DNA from: PNAI01 sp035574295
Lineage (GTDB): Bacteria; Pseudomonadota; Alphaproteobacteria; Rhizobiales; Xanthobacteraceae
Reading direction: 5' to 3'
NCBI GenBank assembly: GCA_035574295.1
Contig: DATLYX010000079.1
Coordinates: 1-24,442, forward strand
Length of the DNA stretch: 24,442 nucleotides
In this document: positions 1-8,171 of the stretch, piece by piece
How positions within the stretch are numbered: the first letter of the stretch is position 1
Layout: every line of letters begins with the position of its first letter
Made by a program: the position numbers and the translations under genes
The notes under the pieces: model-generated
Database searches by the model: none
What the model was told of the DNA's origin: nothing
What the model saw: the letters and a program-made list of their open reading frames with translations, nothing else

Positions 1-191
1 CCACCACCATGCCCGTGCCGCTCGCGCAACTGCCCCCGCCGCCGCCCAAGGCCGAGCCGCCGGCCAAGACCGCGGCCGCCCGCGCGCCCGCGCCGCAGGG
101 CAGCCCGCCGCAGTCGCAACTGCGACCCCTGCCGCAGCCGCAGCGGCCGGCCTTCAACCCGTTCTCCTTCTTCGGCAGCTTGTTCCGCTGA
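1..191 (+). CDS. 3' end of a proline-rich protein (5' end outside window)
   Basis: The reading frame that ends with TGA at 189-191 stays open to the left edge, so this is probably the C-terminal tail of a longer gene. The visible tail of about 62 residues is very rich in Pro, Ala and Gln, with runs of prolines, and ends in an aromatic patch (FNPFSFFGSLFR). Such tails are low-complexity linkers and carry no diagnostic domain. An ATG at 9 is in frame but has no ribosome-binding site. Function cannot be read from this piece. A spurious GC-rich frame is also possible. Confidence 0.45.
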   Translation, partial: TTMPVPLAQLPPPPPKAEPPAKTAAARAPAPQGSPPQSQLRPLPQPQRPAFNPFSFFGSLFR

Positions 192-239
192 GCGTTGGAT
201 CGGGGCTGACTCGCCCAAAGCGTGAGGCGTTGATGTTGG

Positions 240-458
240 CACGTCCCGGACGCGGCGCAGCGTGAGCGCGAAGTGATGCATCGCAGTTCGGTGTGTCTCG
301 TATGCGGTGCAGCGTGGAGCGAAGCGGAACGCTGCACCGCTGATCCGGGACCGTTGCAGGCTCAGAGTGTGTAGCAGTGTGGCTCGGAGTCCGTAACGGT
401 CCCGGGTCTGCAGCGCACCGCTCCGCTTTCGCTGCGCGCTGCGCTGCGCCCGGGACAC
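240..458. repeat. Composite palindromic intergenic repeat, copy A
   Basis: A 219-bp unit that recurs at 506-724 with only five substitutions and no indels by eye. The right-hand palindrome (arms near 397-415 and 437-458, around GTCCCGGG/CCCGGGAC) is intact. The left-hand palindrome (around 292-348) has two changes in its 5' arm compared with copy B. The two palindromes are oppositely oriented around a core of about 50 bp, the arrangement of BIME-type REP repeats. I see no credible gene in it; the short open frames crossing it are repeat-derived. The spacer 459-505 between copies is AT-richer and non-repeated. Confidence 0.85.
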
Positions 459-505
459 GCGTGTCGTGTTCAGCACCCCAATTCAACAGCGTCCTTATTA
501 AACTC

Positions 506-724
506 CACGTCCCGGATGCGGTGCAGCGTGAGCGCGAAGTGATGCATCGCAGTTCGGTGTGTCCCGGATGCGGTGCAGCGTGGAGCGAAGCGGAACGCTG
601 CACCGCTGATCCGGGACCGTTACAGGCTCAGAGTGTGTAGCAGTGTGGCTCGGAGTCCGTAACGGTCCCGGGTCTGCAGCGCACCGCTCCGCTTTCGCTG
701 CGCGCTGCGCTGCGCCCGGGACAC
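506..724. repeat. Composite palindromic intergenic repeat, copy B
   Basis: A second 219-bp copy, 47 bp after copy A and ending 41 bp past the gltD stop codon. Its left palindrome pairs TCCCGGAT.CGGTGCAGCGT (562-581) with a matching arm ending near 617. Its right palindrome runs from about 662 to 724. The inner arms GGGACCGTTAC (612-622) and GTAACGGTCCC (659-669) are also complementary, so the whole unit can fold as one large structure. A 21-bp direct repeat (509-529 and 561-581) lies inside the copy. It could form stable 3' structures on gltBD mRNA; that role is inferred from position only. Confidence 0.85.
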
Positions 725-765
725 CATTCGATCTCAAGTCATCAGGCTTTGGGGCCGCAGCGGGC

Positions 766-2184
766 TCACCGCGGCAGGTTGGTCGAGCCCATCAAAAACT
801 TGTCGATGGCGTGCGCGCACTGGCGGCCTTCGCGGATCGCCCAGACCACGAGCGACTGGCCGCGCCGCATGTCCCCGGCGGCAAAGACCTTCGGCACCGA
901 AGTCTGGTAGCGGTTGGTGTCCGCCTTCACGTTGCCGCGCTGATCGAGCTCCACCCCGAGCGTCTTGATCATGCCGTCGTGGACCGGGTGGATGAAACCC
1001 ATGGCGAGGAGCACGAGATCGGCCTCGACTTCGAACTCGGTCCCCGGGATCGGCTTGAACTTTTCGTCGCAATGCGCGCAGTGCAATTTTTTCACCCGTC
1101 CGTTCTCGCCGGAAAATTTCAAGGTCACCACCGAAAACTCTCGCTTGGCGCCTTCCTCATGGCTTGACGAGGTGCGCAGTTTCAGCGGCCATTCCGGCCA
1201 GGTGAGCAGCTTGTTCTCGCGCTCCGGCGGCTGCGGCATGATTTCGAAATTGGTCACCGATTTCGCGCCCTGCCGGATCGCCGTGCCGATGCAGTCGGAG
1301 CCGGTGTCGCCGCCGCCGATCACCACCACATGCTTGTCGGCGGCGAGAATCGGTTTGACGTCCCCGATCGGCTCCCCGCTCACGCGCCGGTTCTGCTGCG
1401 GCAGATAGTCCATGGCGAAGTGGATCCCGTCGAGTTCGCGGCCCGGGATCGGCAGGTCGCGCGGCTGCTCGGCGCCGCCCGCAAGCGCCACCGCGTCGTA
1501 CTCCGCCAAAAGCTTCTCGATCGGAAAATTCACGCCCACATGCGCACCGTAGTGGAACGTCACGCCTTCGGCCTGCATCTGCTCGATGCGCATGTCGATG
1601 ATTCCCTTCTCCATCTTGAAGTCGGGAATGCCGTAGCGCAAAAGCCCGCCCGCCTTGGCGTGCCGCTCGAACACATGCACGTCGTGCCCCGCACGCGCAA
1701 GCTGCTGGGCGCAGGCCAGTCCCGCCGGCCCTGAGCCGACGATCGCGACCTTCTTGCCGGTTTTGTGCGTCGGCGGCTCCGGCTTGATCCATTTGTTCTC
1801 GATCGCGCGGTCGGCGATCGCGCATTCGATGGTCTTGATGGTCACCGGCACGTCCTCGATGTTGAGCGTGCACGAGGCTTCGCAGGGCGCCGGGCAGACG
1901 CGGCCGGTGACTTCCGGAAAATTGTTGGTGGAGTGCAGGTTGCGCGCCGCCTCTTCCCAGTTCCCGGCGTAGACGAGATCGTTCCAGTCCGGGATCTGGT
2001 TGTTGATGGGGCAGCCGATGTGGCAGTACGGCACCCCGCAGTTCATGCAGCGCGCCGCCTGCTCGCGCGTCTCCGTCTCCGACAGCGGAATGACGAATTC
2101 GCGCCAGCTCTTGATGCGCTCTTCGACCGGCAGATAGTCGCGGTCGTTGCGCTCGTATTCGAGAAAGCCGGTAACCTTGCCCAT
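766..2184 (-). CDS. gltD: Glutamate synthase [NADPH] small subunit
   Basis: The beta subunit (472 aa) of NADPH-dependent GOGAT. It takes electrons from NADPH through FAD and iron-sulfur clusters to the GltB subunit, which makes glutamate from glutamine and 2-oxoglutarate. Visible features in order: N-terminal cysteines at 46, 49, 54, 58 and 97, 101, 105 that ligate [4Fe-4S] clusters; an FAD Rossmann motif VGSGPAG near 149-155; an NADPH Rossmann motif GGGDTG near 290-295; and a conserved C-terminal GQSLVVWAIREGR segment. Length matches the family. The ATG lies 6 bp after the gltB stop, and its GGCGG ribosome-binding site overlaps the end of gltB, so the two are translationally coupled. The palindromic repeats lie just downstream. 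Confidence 0.97.
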   Translation of the reverse strand: MGKVTGFLEYERNDRDYLPVEERIKSWREFVIPLSETETREQAARCMNCGVPYCHIGCPINNQIPDWNDLVYAGNWEEAARNLHSTNNFPEVTGRVCPAPCEASCTLNIEDVPVTIKTIECAIADRAIENKWIKPEPPTHKTGKKVAIVGSGPAGLACAQQLARAGHDVHVFERHAKAGGLLRYGIPDFKMEKGIIDMRIEQMQAEGVTFHYGAHVGVNFPIEKLLAEYDAVALAGGAEQPRDLPIPGRELDGIHFAMDYLPQQNRRVSGEPIGDVKPILAADKHVVVIGGGDTGSDCIGTAIRQGAKSVTNFEIMPQPPERENKLLTWPEWPLKLRTSSSHEEGAKREFSVVTLKFSGENGRVKKLHCAHCDEKFKPIPGTEFEVEADLVLLAMGFIHPVHDGMIKTLGVELDQRGNVKADTNRYQTSVPKVFAAGDMRRGQSLVVWAIREGRQCAHAIDKFLMGSTNLPR

Positions 2185-2190
2185 CCGCCG

Positions 2191-5100
2191 TCACTCAGCG
2201 GCTTGCAGCGCCGCCGCCTTCGCCATCTCGGCCAACGCACGGCGATATTCGACCGGCATGATCTTGCGGAATTTGGGCAAGTACGCGGACCAGTTGTCGA
2301 GGATGTCCCGCGCCCGGCGCGAGCCGGTGAATTCCGCATGGCGGTGGATGAGGATGCGCAGCCGCTGCGCGTCGTAACGCGACAAGTCGGCGGATACGTC
2401 GACCAGGCCGTGGGCGCCGAGGTCCTGCGCGTGGCCGTAAATCCGCGCCGACACATCCTCTTCTTCGGGCACCGGTTCGAGCTCGACCATGGCGAGGTTG
2501 CAGCGGGTCGGGAAGCTTCCGTCCTCGTCGAGCACGTAGGCGATGCCGCCCGACATGCCGGCCGCGAAATTGCGCCCGGTGCGGCCGAGCACCACCACCA
2601 CGCCGCCGGTCATGTATTCGCAGCAGTGGTCGCCCGCACCTTCGATCACCGCGATGGCGCCCGAATTGCGCACCGCGAACCGCTCGCCGGCCACGCCGCG
2701 GAAGTAGCACTCGCCGGAAATCGCCCCGTACAGCACCGTGTTGCCGACGATGATCGACTCCTCCGGCACGATCCCGGCGTCCGGCGCCGGCCGGATGATG
2801 ATCCGCCCGCCGGACAGGCCTTTGCCGACGTAGTCGTTGGCATCCCCCTCCAGCTCGAAGGTGATGCCGCGCGCAAGCCATGCGCCGAAACTCTGCCCCG
2901 CGGTGCCTTTGAAGCTGACGTGGATGGTGTCGTCGGGCAGGCCCTCATGGCCGTAGCGCTGCGCCACCCGTCCGGACAGCATCGCGCCTGCGGTGCGGTC
3001 GGTGTTGCGGATCGCAAAGGACATGCGCACCGGGGTGCCGTGCGCCAACGCCGCCTGCGCGCCTGCGATCAGTTTGCGGTCGAGGATGTCGTGGATCTTG
3101 TGGTCCTGCGGCTCGCACTTGTAGATCGCCACGCCCTCCGGCGCCACCGGCTTGGTGAACAGCTTGGAGAAATCGAGGCCCTTGGCCTTCCAGTGTTCGA
3201 TCACTTTGCGCTGGTCGAGCATCTGCATCTGCCCGACCATCTCGTCGAACTTGCGATAGCCCATCTGCGCCATCAGCTCGCGCACTTCCTCGGCCACGAA
3301 GAAGAAATAGTTGATCACGTGCTCGGGCTGTCCCTTGAACCGCTTGCGCAGCACCGGATCCTGCGTGGCGACGCCGACCGGGCAGGTATTCAGATGGCAC
3401 TTGCGCATCATGATGCAGCCGAGCGCGATCAGCGGCGCGGTGGAGAAGCCGAATTCGTCGGCCCCGAGCAGCGCGCCGATCACCACGTCGCGGCCGGTGC
3501 GGATGCCGCCGTCGACCTGCACCGCGATGCGGCCGCGTAAGCGATTGGCCACCAGCGTCTGGTGCGTCTCGGCGAGCCCGATTTCCCACGGCGAGCCCGC
3601 GTGCTTGATGGAGGTGAGGGGGGAGGCGCCGGTGCCGCCCTCGAAGCCCGCGATGGTGACATGATCGGCGCGCGCCTTGGAGACGCCGGCCGCCACCGTC
3701 CCGACGCCCACTTCGGACACCAGTTTCACCGAAACGTCGCCTTCCGGATTGACGTTTTTTAGATCGAAAATGAGCTGCGCCAGATCCTCGATCGAATAGA
3801 TGTCGTGATGCGGCGGCGGCGAAATCAGCCCCACGCCCGGCGTCGAATGCCGCACCCGGGCGATGATCTTGTCCACCTTGTGCCCGGGCAACTGGCCGCC
3901 TTCGCCCGGCTTGGCGCCCTGCGCCATCTTGATCTGCATCATGTCCGAGTTGACCAGGTACTCGGTGGTGACGCCGAAGCGGCCCGACGCCACCTGCTTG
4001 ATGGCCGAGCGCATGGAATCGCCGTTCGGCAGCGGCTTGAAGCGGTCGGCTTCCTCGCCGCCTTCGCCGGTGTTCGACTTGCCGCCGATCCGGTTCATGG
4101 CGATGGCGAGCGTGGTGTGCACTTCGCGCGAGATTGAGCCGAACGACATTGCGCCGGTTGAAAACCGCCTGACGATGTTCTTGGCCGGCTCCACCTCCTC
4201 GATCGGCACCGGCTTTCGGCCGTCCTCTTCCGCCGATTTGATGCGGAACAGGCCGCGGATAGTGACGAATCGCTCCGACTGCTCGTTCAGCGTCTTGGCA
4301 AACGCGTGGTACTTTTCGTACGAGTTGCCGCGCACCGCGTGCTGCAAAGCGGAGACCGTGTGGTAGTTCCACGCGTGATCCTCGCCGCGCACACGCACCG
4401 CGTAATCGCCGCCGACGTCGAGCATCGCGCGGTAGATCGGCGCGTCGCTGAACGCATCGCGGTGCCGCCGCACGCATTCCTCGGCGATCTCAGGCAGGCC
4501 CACGCCTTCGATGCGCGTCGCGGTGCCGGTGAAATAGCGGTCGACGAATTCCACCTTCAGGCCCACCGCGTCGAAGATCTGCGCCCCGCAGTAGGACTGG
4601 TAGGTCGAAATGCCCATCTTCGACATCACCTTGAGCAGTCCCTTGTCGACCGACTTGATGTAACGCTTGATGATTTCCTTTTTGTCGAGCTTGACCGGCA
4701 GCTCGTCGTGCATCGCGATCAGGGTCTCGAACGCCAGATACGGATTGATCGCCTCCGCCCCGTAGCCGGCCAGGCAGCAGAAGTGGTGCACCTCGCGCGG
4801 CTCGCCGGATTCGACCACCAGCCCGACCGAGGTGCGCAACCCGCGCCGGATCAGGTGGTGGTGCACCGCCGCACAGGAGAGCAGCGACGGCATCGGGATG
4901 CGGTCGCTTCCCGCCTTCCGGTCGGAAAGAATGATGATGTTGACGCCCTTGCGCACCGCCTGCTCGGCCTCCGCGCACAGCGCCTCGAGCGCCGGCTCGA
5001 GCCCGGCGGCGCCTTGCTCGGCGGACCAGGTGCAGTCGAGCGTGAGCGATTTGAAATGCGAATCGCCCACGGTGGAAATCTCGCGGATTTTTTCCAGATC

Positions 5101-6912
5101 CTCATCGGTGAGGATCGGCTGTCGCACCTCCAGCCGTTTGGTGTTCGACAGGCCTTCGAGGTCGAACAGATTGGGCCGCGGCCCGATGATGGAGACAAGA
5201 CTCATCACCAGCTCCTCGCGGATCGGATCGATCGGCGGGTTGGTGACCTGGGCGAAGTTCTGCTTGAAATAGGTGAACAACAGCTTCGGCTTGTCGGACA
5301 GCGCCGAGATCGGCGTGTCGTTGCCCATGGAACCGACCGCCTCCTCGCCCTGCACCGCCATCGGCGCCATCAACAGCTTCAGGTCCTCCTGCGTGTAGCC
5401 GAAAGCCTGCTGGCGATCGAGCAGCGCGAGATTCGAGATCGGCGGCTCGGCGCGCGCGGGCGGCAGATCTTCGAGCACGATCTGCGTGCGCTCGAGCCAC
5501 TTCTTATAGGGATGCGCCCGTGCCAGCTTCGCCTTGATTTCCTCGTCGGGAATCAGCCGGCCTTCTTCCAGATCGACCAGCAGCATCTTGCCCGGCTGCA
5601 GCCGCCATTTGACGACGATGTCCTTCTCCGCAATCGGCAGCACGCCCATCTCGGAGGCCATGATGATGCGTTCGTCGCGCGTCACGAAATAGCGCGCTGG
5701 CCGCAGGCCGTTGCGGTCCAGCGTGGCGCCGATCTGCTTGCCGTTGGTGAAGGCGATGGCGGCCGGCCCGTCCCAGGGCTCCATCAATGCCGCGTTGTAT
5801 TCGTAGAAAGCGCGCCGCTCCTCGTCCATGAGCGGATTGCCCGCCCATGCCTCGGGGATCATCATCATCATCGCGTGCGCCAGCGAGTAGCCGCCCTGCA
5901 CCAGAAATTCGAGCGCGTTGTCGAAACAGGCGGTGTCCGACTGGCCCTCGTAGGAGATGGGCCACAGCTTGGCGATGTCGTCGCCGTACAGCGGCGAGGA
6001 AACGGACGCTTGCCGTGCCGCCATCCAGTTGAGGTTGCCGCGCAGCGTATTGATTTCGCCGTTGTGCGCGATCATCCGGTAAGGATGCGCCAGCGACCAG
6101 GTCGGGAAGGTGTTGGTGGAGAACCGCTGGTGCACCAGCGCCAGCGCGCTCTCGAAATCCAGTTCGTGCAGATCGGGATAATAGGTGCAGAGCTGGTCGG
6201 CCAGGAACATGCCCTTGTAGATGACGGTGCGGCAGGACAGCGACACCGGGTAATAGCCGGACAGGCGCCGCTCGCGCAGCGAATAGATCTTGCTGGAGAT
6301 GGCCTTGCGCAGGATGTAGAGGCGCCGCTCGAAATCGTCTTCGGTCGTGATGCCCGGACCGCGCGCGACGAACACCTGCATGTGCACCGGCTCGGTGGGT
6401 CTCACCGACTCGCCGAGCGTCGAATTGTCGGTCGGCACGTCGCGCCAGCCGAGCACCCGCAGGCCCTCCTCCGCCGCCAGCGTTTCGTAGGTCTTGCGGA
6501 TGGTCTCGCGCCATTCCGCATCGCGCGGCATGAACAGATGGCCGACGCCGTATTGCGACGGTTCCGGCAGCTCGAAGCCGAGCTCCGCGCATTTGCGCGC
6601 GAAGAACTTGTGCGGGATCTGCACCAGGATCCCCGCGCCGTCGCCGGCGCGCGGGTCGGCGCCCACCGCGCCGCGGTGCTCGAGGTTGAGCAGGATCGTC
6701 AGCGCGTCTTCGATGATCTTGTGCGACTTGCGGCCCTTGATGTCGGCGATGAATCCGACCCCGCAGGAGTCCCTGTCGCGCGTCGGATCGTAGAGTCCGA
6801 ACGGCGCGGGCGTGCCCGGATCGGCGGAATCGGCAAAGCGCAGGCGCGCAGCGACGGCCGCAGTCGCAGGGCTGCGTCCGTGCGGACCTTGCTCGTCTCG
6901 CGTCGTCCTCAT
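2191..6912 (-). CDS. gltB: Glutamate synthase [NADPH] large subunit
   Basis: The alpha subunit (1573 aa) of GOGAT. It hydrolyses glutamine in an N-terminal class II amidotransferase domain and moves ammonia to an FMN site that aminates 2-oxoglutarate. The catalytic Cys is residue 50 in DSCGVGF and becomes the N-terminus after propeptide removal, a known family step. Later come the FMN-binding barrel (GGEEADRF, KPGEGGQLPG, GGTGASP), the [3Fe-4S] ligands C1166, C1172 and C1177 (spacing 6 and 5 as in the family), and the C-terminal GXGXG helix (SGGIAYVLDEDG region). The frame is open upstream to 7233, but ATG 6912 gives the usual family length and has GAGGG/GAGG just upstream. The predicted propeptide of 49 residues is rather long. 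Confidence 0.96.
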   Translation of the reverse strand: MRTTRDEQGPHGRSPATAAVAARLRFADSADPGTPAPFGLYDPTRDRDSCGVGFIADIKGRKSHKIIEDALTILLNLEHRGAVGADPRAGDGAGILVQIPHKFFARKCAELGFELPEPSQYGVGHLFMPRDAEWRETIRKTYETLAAEEGLRVLGWRDVPTDNSTLGESVRPTEPVHMQVFVARGPGITTEDDFERRLYILRKAISSKIYSLRERRLSGYYPVSLSCRTVIYKGMFLADQLCTYYPDLHELDFESALALVHQRFSTNTFPTWSLAHPYRMIAHNGEINTLRGNLNWMAARQASVSSPLYGDDIAKLWPISYEGQSDTACFDNALEFLVQGGYSLAHAMMMMIPEAWAGNPLMDEERRAFYEYNAALMEPWDGPAAIAFTNGKQIGATLDRNGLRPARYFVTRDERIIMASEMGVLPIAEKDIVVKWRLQPGKMLLVDLEEGRLIPDEEIKAKLARAHPYKKWLERTQIVLEDLPPARAEPPISNLALLDRQQAFGYTQEDLKLLMAPMAVQGEEAVGSMGNDTPISALSDKPKLLFTYFKQNFAQVTNPPIDPIREELVMSLVSIIGPRPNLFDLEGLSNTKRLEVRQPILTDEDLEKIREISTVGDSHFKSLTLDCTWSAEQGAAGLEPALEALCAEAEQAVRKGVNIIILSDRKAGSDRIPMPSLLSCAAVHHHLIRRGLRTSVGLVVESGEPREVHHFCCLAGYGAEAINPYLAFETLIAMHDELPVKLDKKEIIKRYIKSVDKGLLKVMSKMGISTYQSYCGAQIFDAVGLKVEFVDRYFTGTATRIEGVGLPEIAEECVRRHRDAFSDAPIYRAMLDVGGDYAVRVRGEDHAWNYHTVSALQHAVRGNSYEKYHAFAKTLNEQSERFVTIRGLFRIKSAEEDGRKPVPIEEVEPAKNIVRRFSTGAMSFGSISREVHTTLAIAMNRIGGKSNTGEGGEEADRFKPLPNGDSMRSAIKQVASGRFGVTTEYLVNSDMMQIKMAQGAKPGEGGQLPGHKVDKIIARVRHSTPGVGLISPPPHHDIYSIEDLAQLIFDLKNVNPEGDVSVKLVSEVGVGTVAAGVSKARADHVTIAGFEGGTGASPLTSIKHAGSPWEIGLAETHQTLVANRLRGRIAVQVDGGIRTGRDVVIGALLGADEFGFSTAPLIALGCIMMRKCHLNTCPVGVATQDPVLRKRFKGQPEHVINYFFFVAEEVRELMAQMGYRKFDEMVGQMQMLDQRKVIEHWKAKGLDFSKLFTKPVAPEGVAIYKCEPQDHKIHDILDRKLIAGAQAALAHGTPVRMSFAIRNTDRTAGAMLSGRVAQRYGHEGLPDDTIHVSFKGTAGQSFGAWLARGITFELEGDANDYVGKGLSGGRIIIRPAPDAGIVPEESIIVGNTVLYGAISGECYFRGVAGERFAVRNSGAIAVIEGAGDHCCEYMTGGVVVVLGRTGRNFAAGMSGGIAYVLDEDGSFPTRCNLAMVELEPVPEEEDVSARIYGHAQDLGAHGLVDVSADLSRYDAQRLRILIHRHAEFTGSRRARDILDNWSAYLPKFRKIMPVEYRRALAEMAKAAALQAAE

Positions 6913-7140
6913 CCTCTGTCGCCCTCGCTGGATCGACGGATCAGCCGGCGCACCTGCCTCCTCCGCGCGCCGTCTCGGCGTCGCGGTCGGTGGCGAACCG
7001 TTATTCAAAGGGCAGCCTTCTCGCGGGCCGCTCGCCGCCGGCACTACGCGCAACGTCGCATGTTGAGCGCCGTTCGAAACACACGCAAGTCTTTCGCCGG
7101 CCGCGGTTCCAACGCGCGCGCCGCCCAGCTGCGCCGATTG
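6913..7140 (-). other. Untranslated leader region of gltB (no gene seen)
   Basis: About 230 bases lie between the gltB start codon and the candidate promoter. The gltB frame stays open through it but contains no ATG between 7233 and 6912, and the translation is Pro/Arg/Ala-rich and unlike any GltB N-terminus. I see no convincing riboswitch fold, attenuator or terminator here. If the promoter at 7149-7177 is real, gltB has a leader of more than 200 nt. Confidence 0.4.
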
Positions 7141-7177
7141 GGACAGTAATACTGTCCTATGCCGCCCGCGCTGGCAA
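7141..7177 (-). promoter_or_regulatory. Candidate gltB promoter with overlapping palindromic operator
   Basis: On the minus strand TTGCCA (7172-7177) is followed after exactly 17 bp by CAGTAT (7149-7154), a plausible housekeeping promoter directed at gltB. The -10 lies inside a perfect inverted repeat, GGACAGTA-A-TACTGTCC (7141-7157, 8-bp arms, 1-bp centre). A protein on this palindrome would block or touch RNA polymerase. The regulator is not identifiable from sequence alone; the site is not an obvious NtrC, FNR/FixK or Irr/RirA motif. Confidence 0.5.
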
Positions 7178-7332
7178 GTGTTTTTCGTCGCGTGTGGGCC
7201 TGATGATGAGAAAATTAGGGATTCGCCGGCCAATTACGAGGCCGATTTTGCGAATCGCGGGCCTTGGCGAGGCGCCTCCGCGATGCCCCATTCGTCGGTA
7301 TTGTCTGCCACCGACGCGGCGAGGAGAGAATT

Positions 7333-8142
7333 GTGAACAGAATCATATGGGGTGCGCTGCTGGGCGCGGTGGCGAGTTGCGCTGGCACACCCCTTGTTGC
7401 CGCGGAGCGCGCCCCGCGGCCAAGCCTCCTGCCGCCGCATGAAATCATCACGGTGGTCCGCTCCACCGGCCTTGTGCCGCTCGGCCGTCCCGCACGGCGC
7501 GGTAACGATTACGTGCTGCGGGCAAGAGACGAGATCGGGCAGCAAGTGCGCGTCGTGGTGGACGGCCGTGTGGGAGAGGTGCGGTCGGTGGCGCCGATCG
7601 CGCTTGGGCGCCGCGACCGCGACGAACCTCCCTATCCGAGCATTTTTGAATCCGGCCCGCCGATCTATGATCGCCGTCCCGCGATCGGCAGCCCACCGGT
7701 CATCGGTGAAGAGGACGACGAGCCGCCGGTCTATCGCCGCGCCGCGCCGCCGCCGGCCGCGCCCCCGGTGGTGATGCCGCCGCAGCCCGCCGAGCGCGAA
7801 GCCTTGACGCCGGGCGCGCCGCCGGAGAGCGTCTCGCCGCAGATTCTCACGGTGCCTCGCCCGCCGGCTGCGGTTCCGACTTCGCCATCGACCGCGGCGC
7901 TTCCCGAATCGGAAAGCGAGGAAAACGTGCTGTTGCCGCCGCCGCCGCCGCGCTTCCCCCAGCGTGTGCCGCCGAATGTGAAGCCGCAGCAGAAGCCGGC
8001 CCAGTCCGCTACCAAGCCGAACGCCGCAAAGAAGCCGGACGCCAAGAAATCCGACGCAAGCCCATCGCGCGAGACTGTGCCCGCGAATTCGAACCCGCCC
8101 GCCGCAGGCTCGAATGCCCCGCCGCTGCAATTACAGAATTAA
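7333..8142 (+). CDS. Exported proline-rich hypothetical protein
   Basis: A 269-residue protein started at GTG 7333, chosen because GAGGAGAG lies four bases upstream and because the signal peptide then begins at once (hydrophobic GALLGAVASCAGTPLVAA, likely cleaved after VAA near residue 23). A short compact region (about residues 34-85, with HEIITVVRSTGL, YVLRARDEIG and VRVVVDGRVGEV) looks like small uncharacterised domains seen in other Hyphomicrobiales proteins. The rest is a low-complexity Pro/Ala/Lys tail with PPPPP runs and a Lys-rich stretch, suited to spanning the periplasm or binding cell wall. No catalytic motif is visible. It is divergent from gltB and converges on the thioesterase gene with a 29-bp gap. 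Confidence 0.75.
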   Translation: MNRIIWGALLGAVASCAGTPLVAAERAPRPSLLPPHEIITVVRSTGLVPLGRPARRGNDYVLRARDEIGQQVRVVVDGRVGEVRSVAPIALGRRDRDEPPYPSIFESGPPIYDRRPAIGSPPVIGEEDDEPPVYRRAAPPPAAPPVVMPPQPAEREALTPGAPPESVSPQILTVPRPPAAVPTSPSTAALPESESEENVLLPPPPPRFPQRVPPNVKPQQKPAQSATKPNAAKKPDAKKSDASPSRETVPANSNPPAAGSNAPPLQLQN

Positions 8143-8171
8143 GAGGCGAAGTGCGACACACGCGCTGCGGA

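Noticed and set aside
240..724. An insertion sequence or CRISPR array
   Set aside because: No transposase, no target-site duplication evident, and only two units of 219 bp without regular short spacers; the palindromic build fits a REP/BIME element better.
154..737. Several open frames on both strands across the palindromic repeats
   Set aside because: The translations repeat the same segment because the DNA is repeated and palindromic; they lack plausible starts and resemble no protein.
1765..3540. A 591-codon open frame antisense to gltD and gltB
   Set aside because: It crosses the gltB-gltD boundary and has the same biased composition as other antisense shadows; no ribosome-binding site or domain.
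4306..7149. A 947-codon open frame antisense to gltB
   Set aside because: It is a shadow of gltB caused by GC-rich third positions; the translation is Arg/His/Ala/Leu-rich low complexity, matches no family, and gltB on the other strand is certain.
6913..7233. N-terminal extension of gltB starting at 7233
   Set aside because: The added 107 residues are unlike GltB and overlap the candidate promoter; ATG 6912 gives the normal family length.
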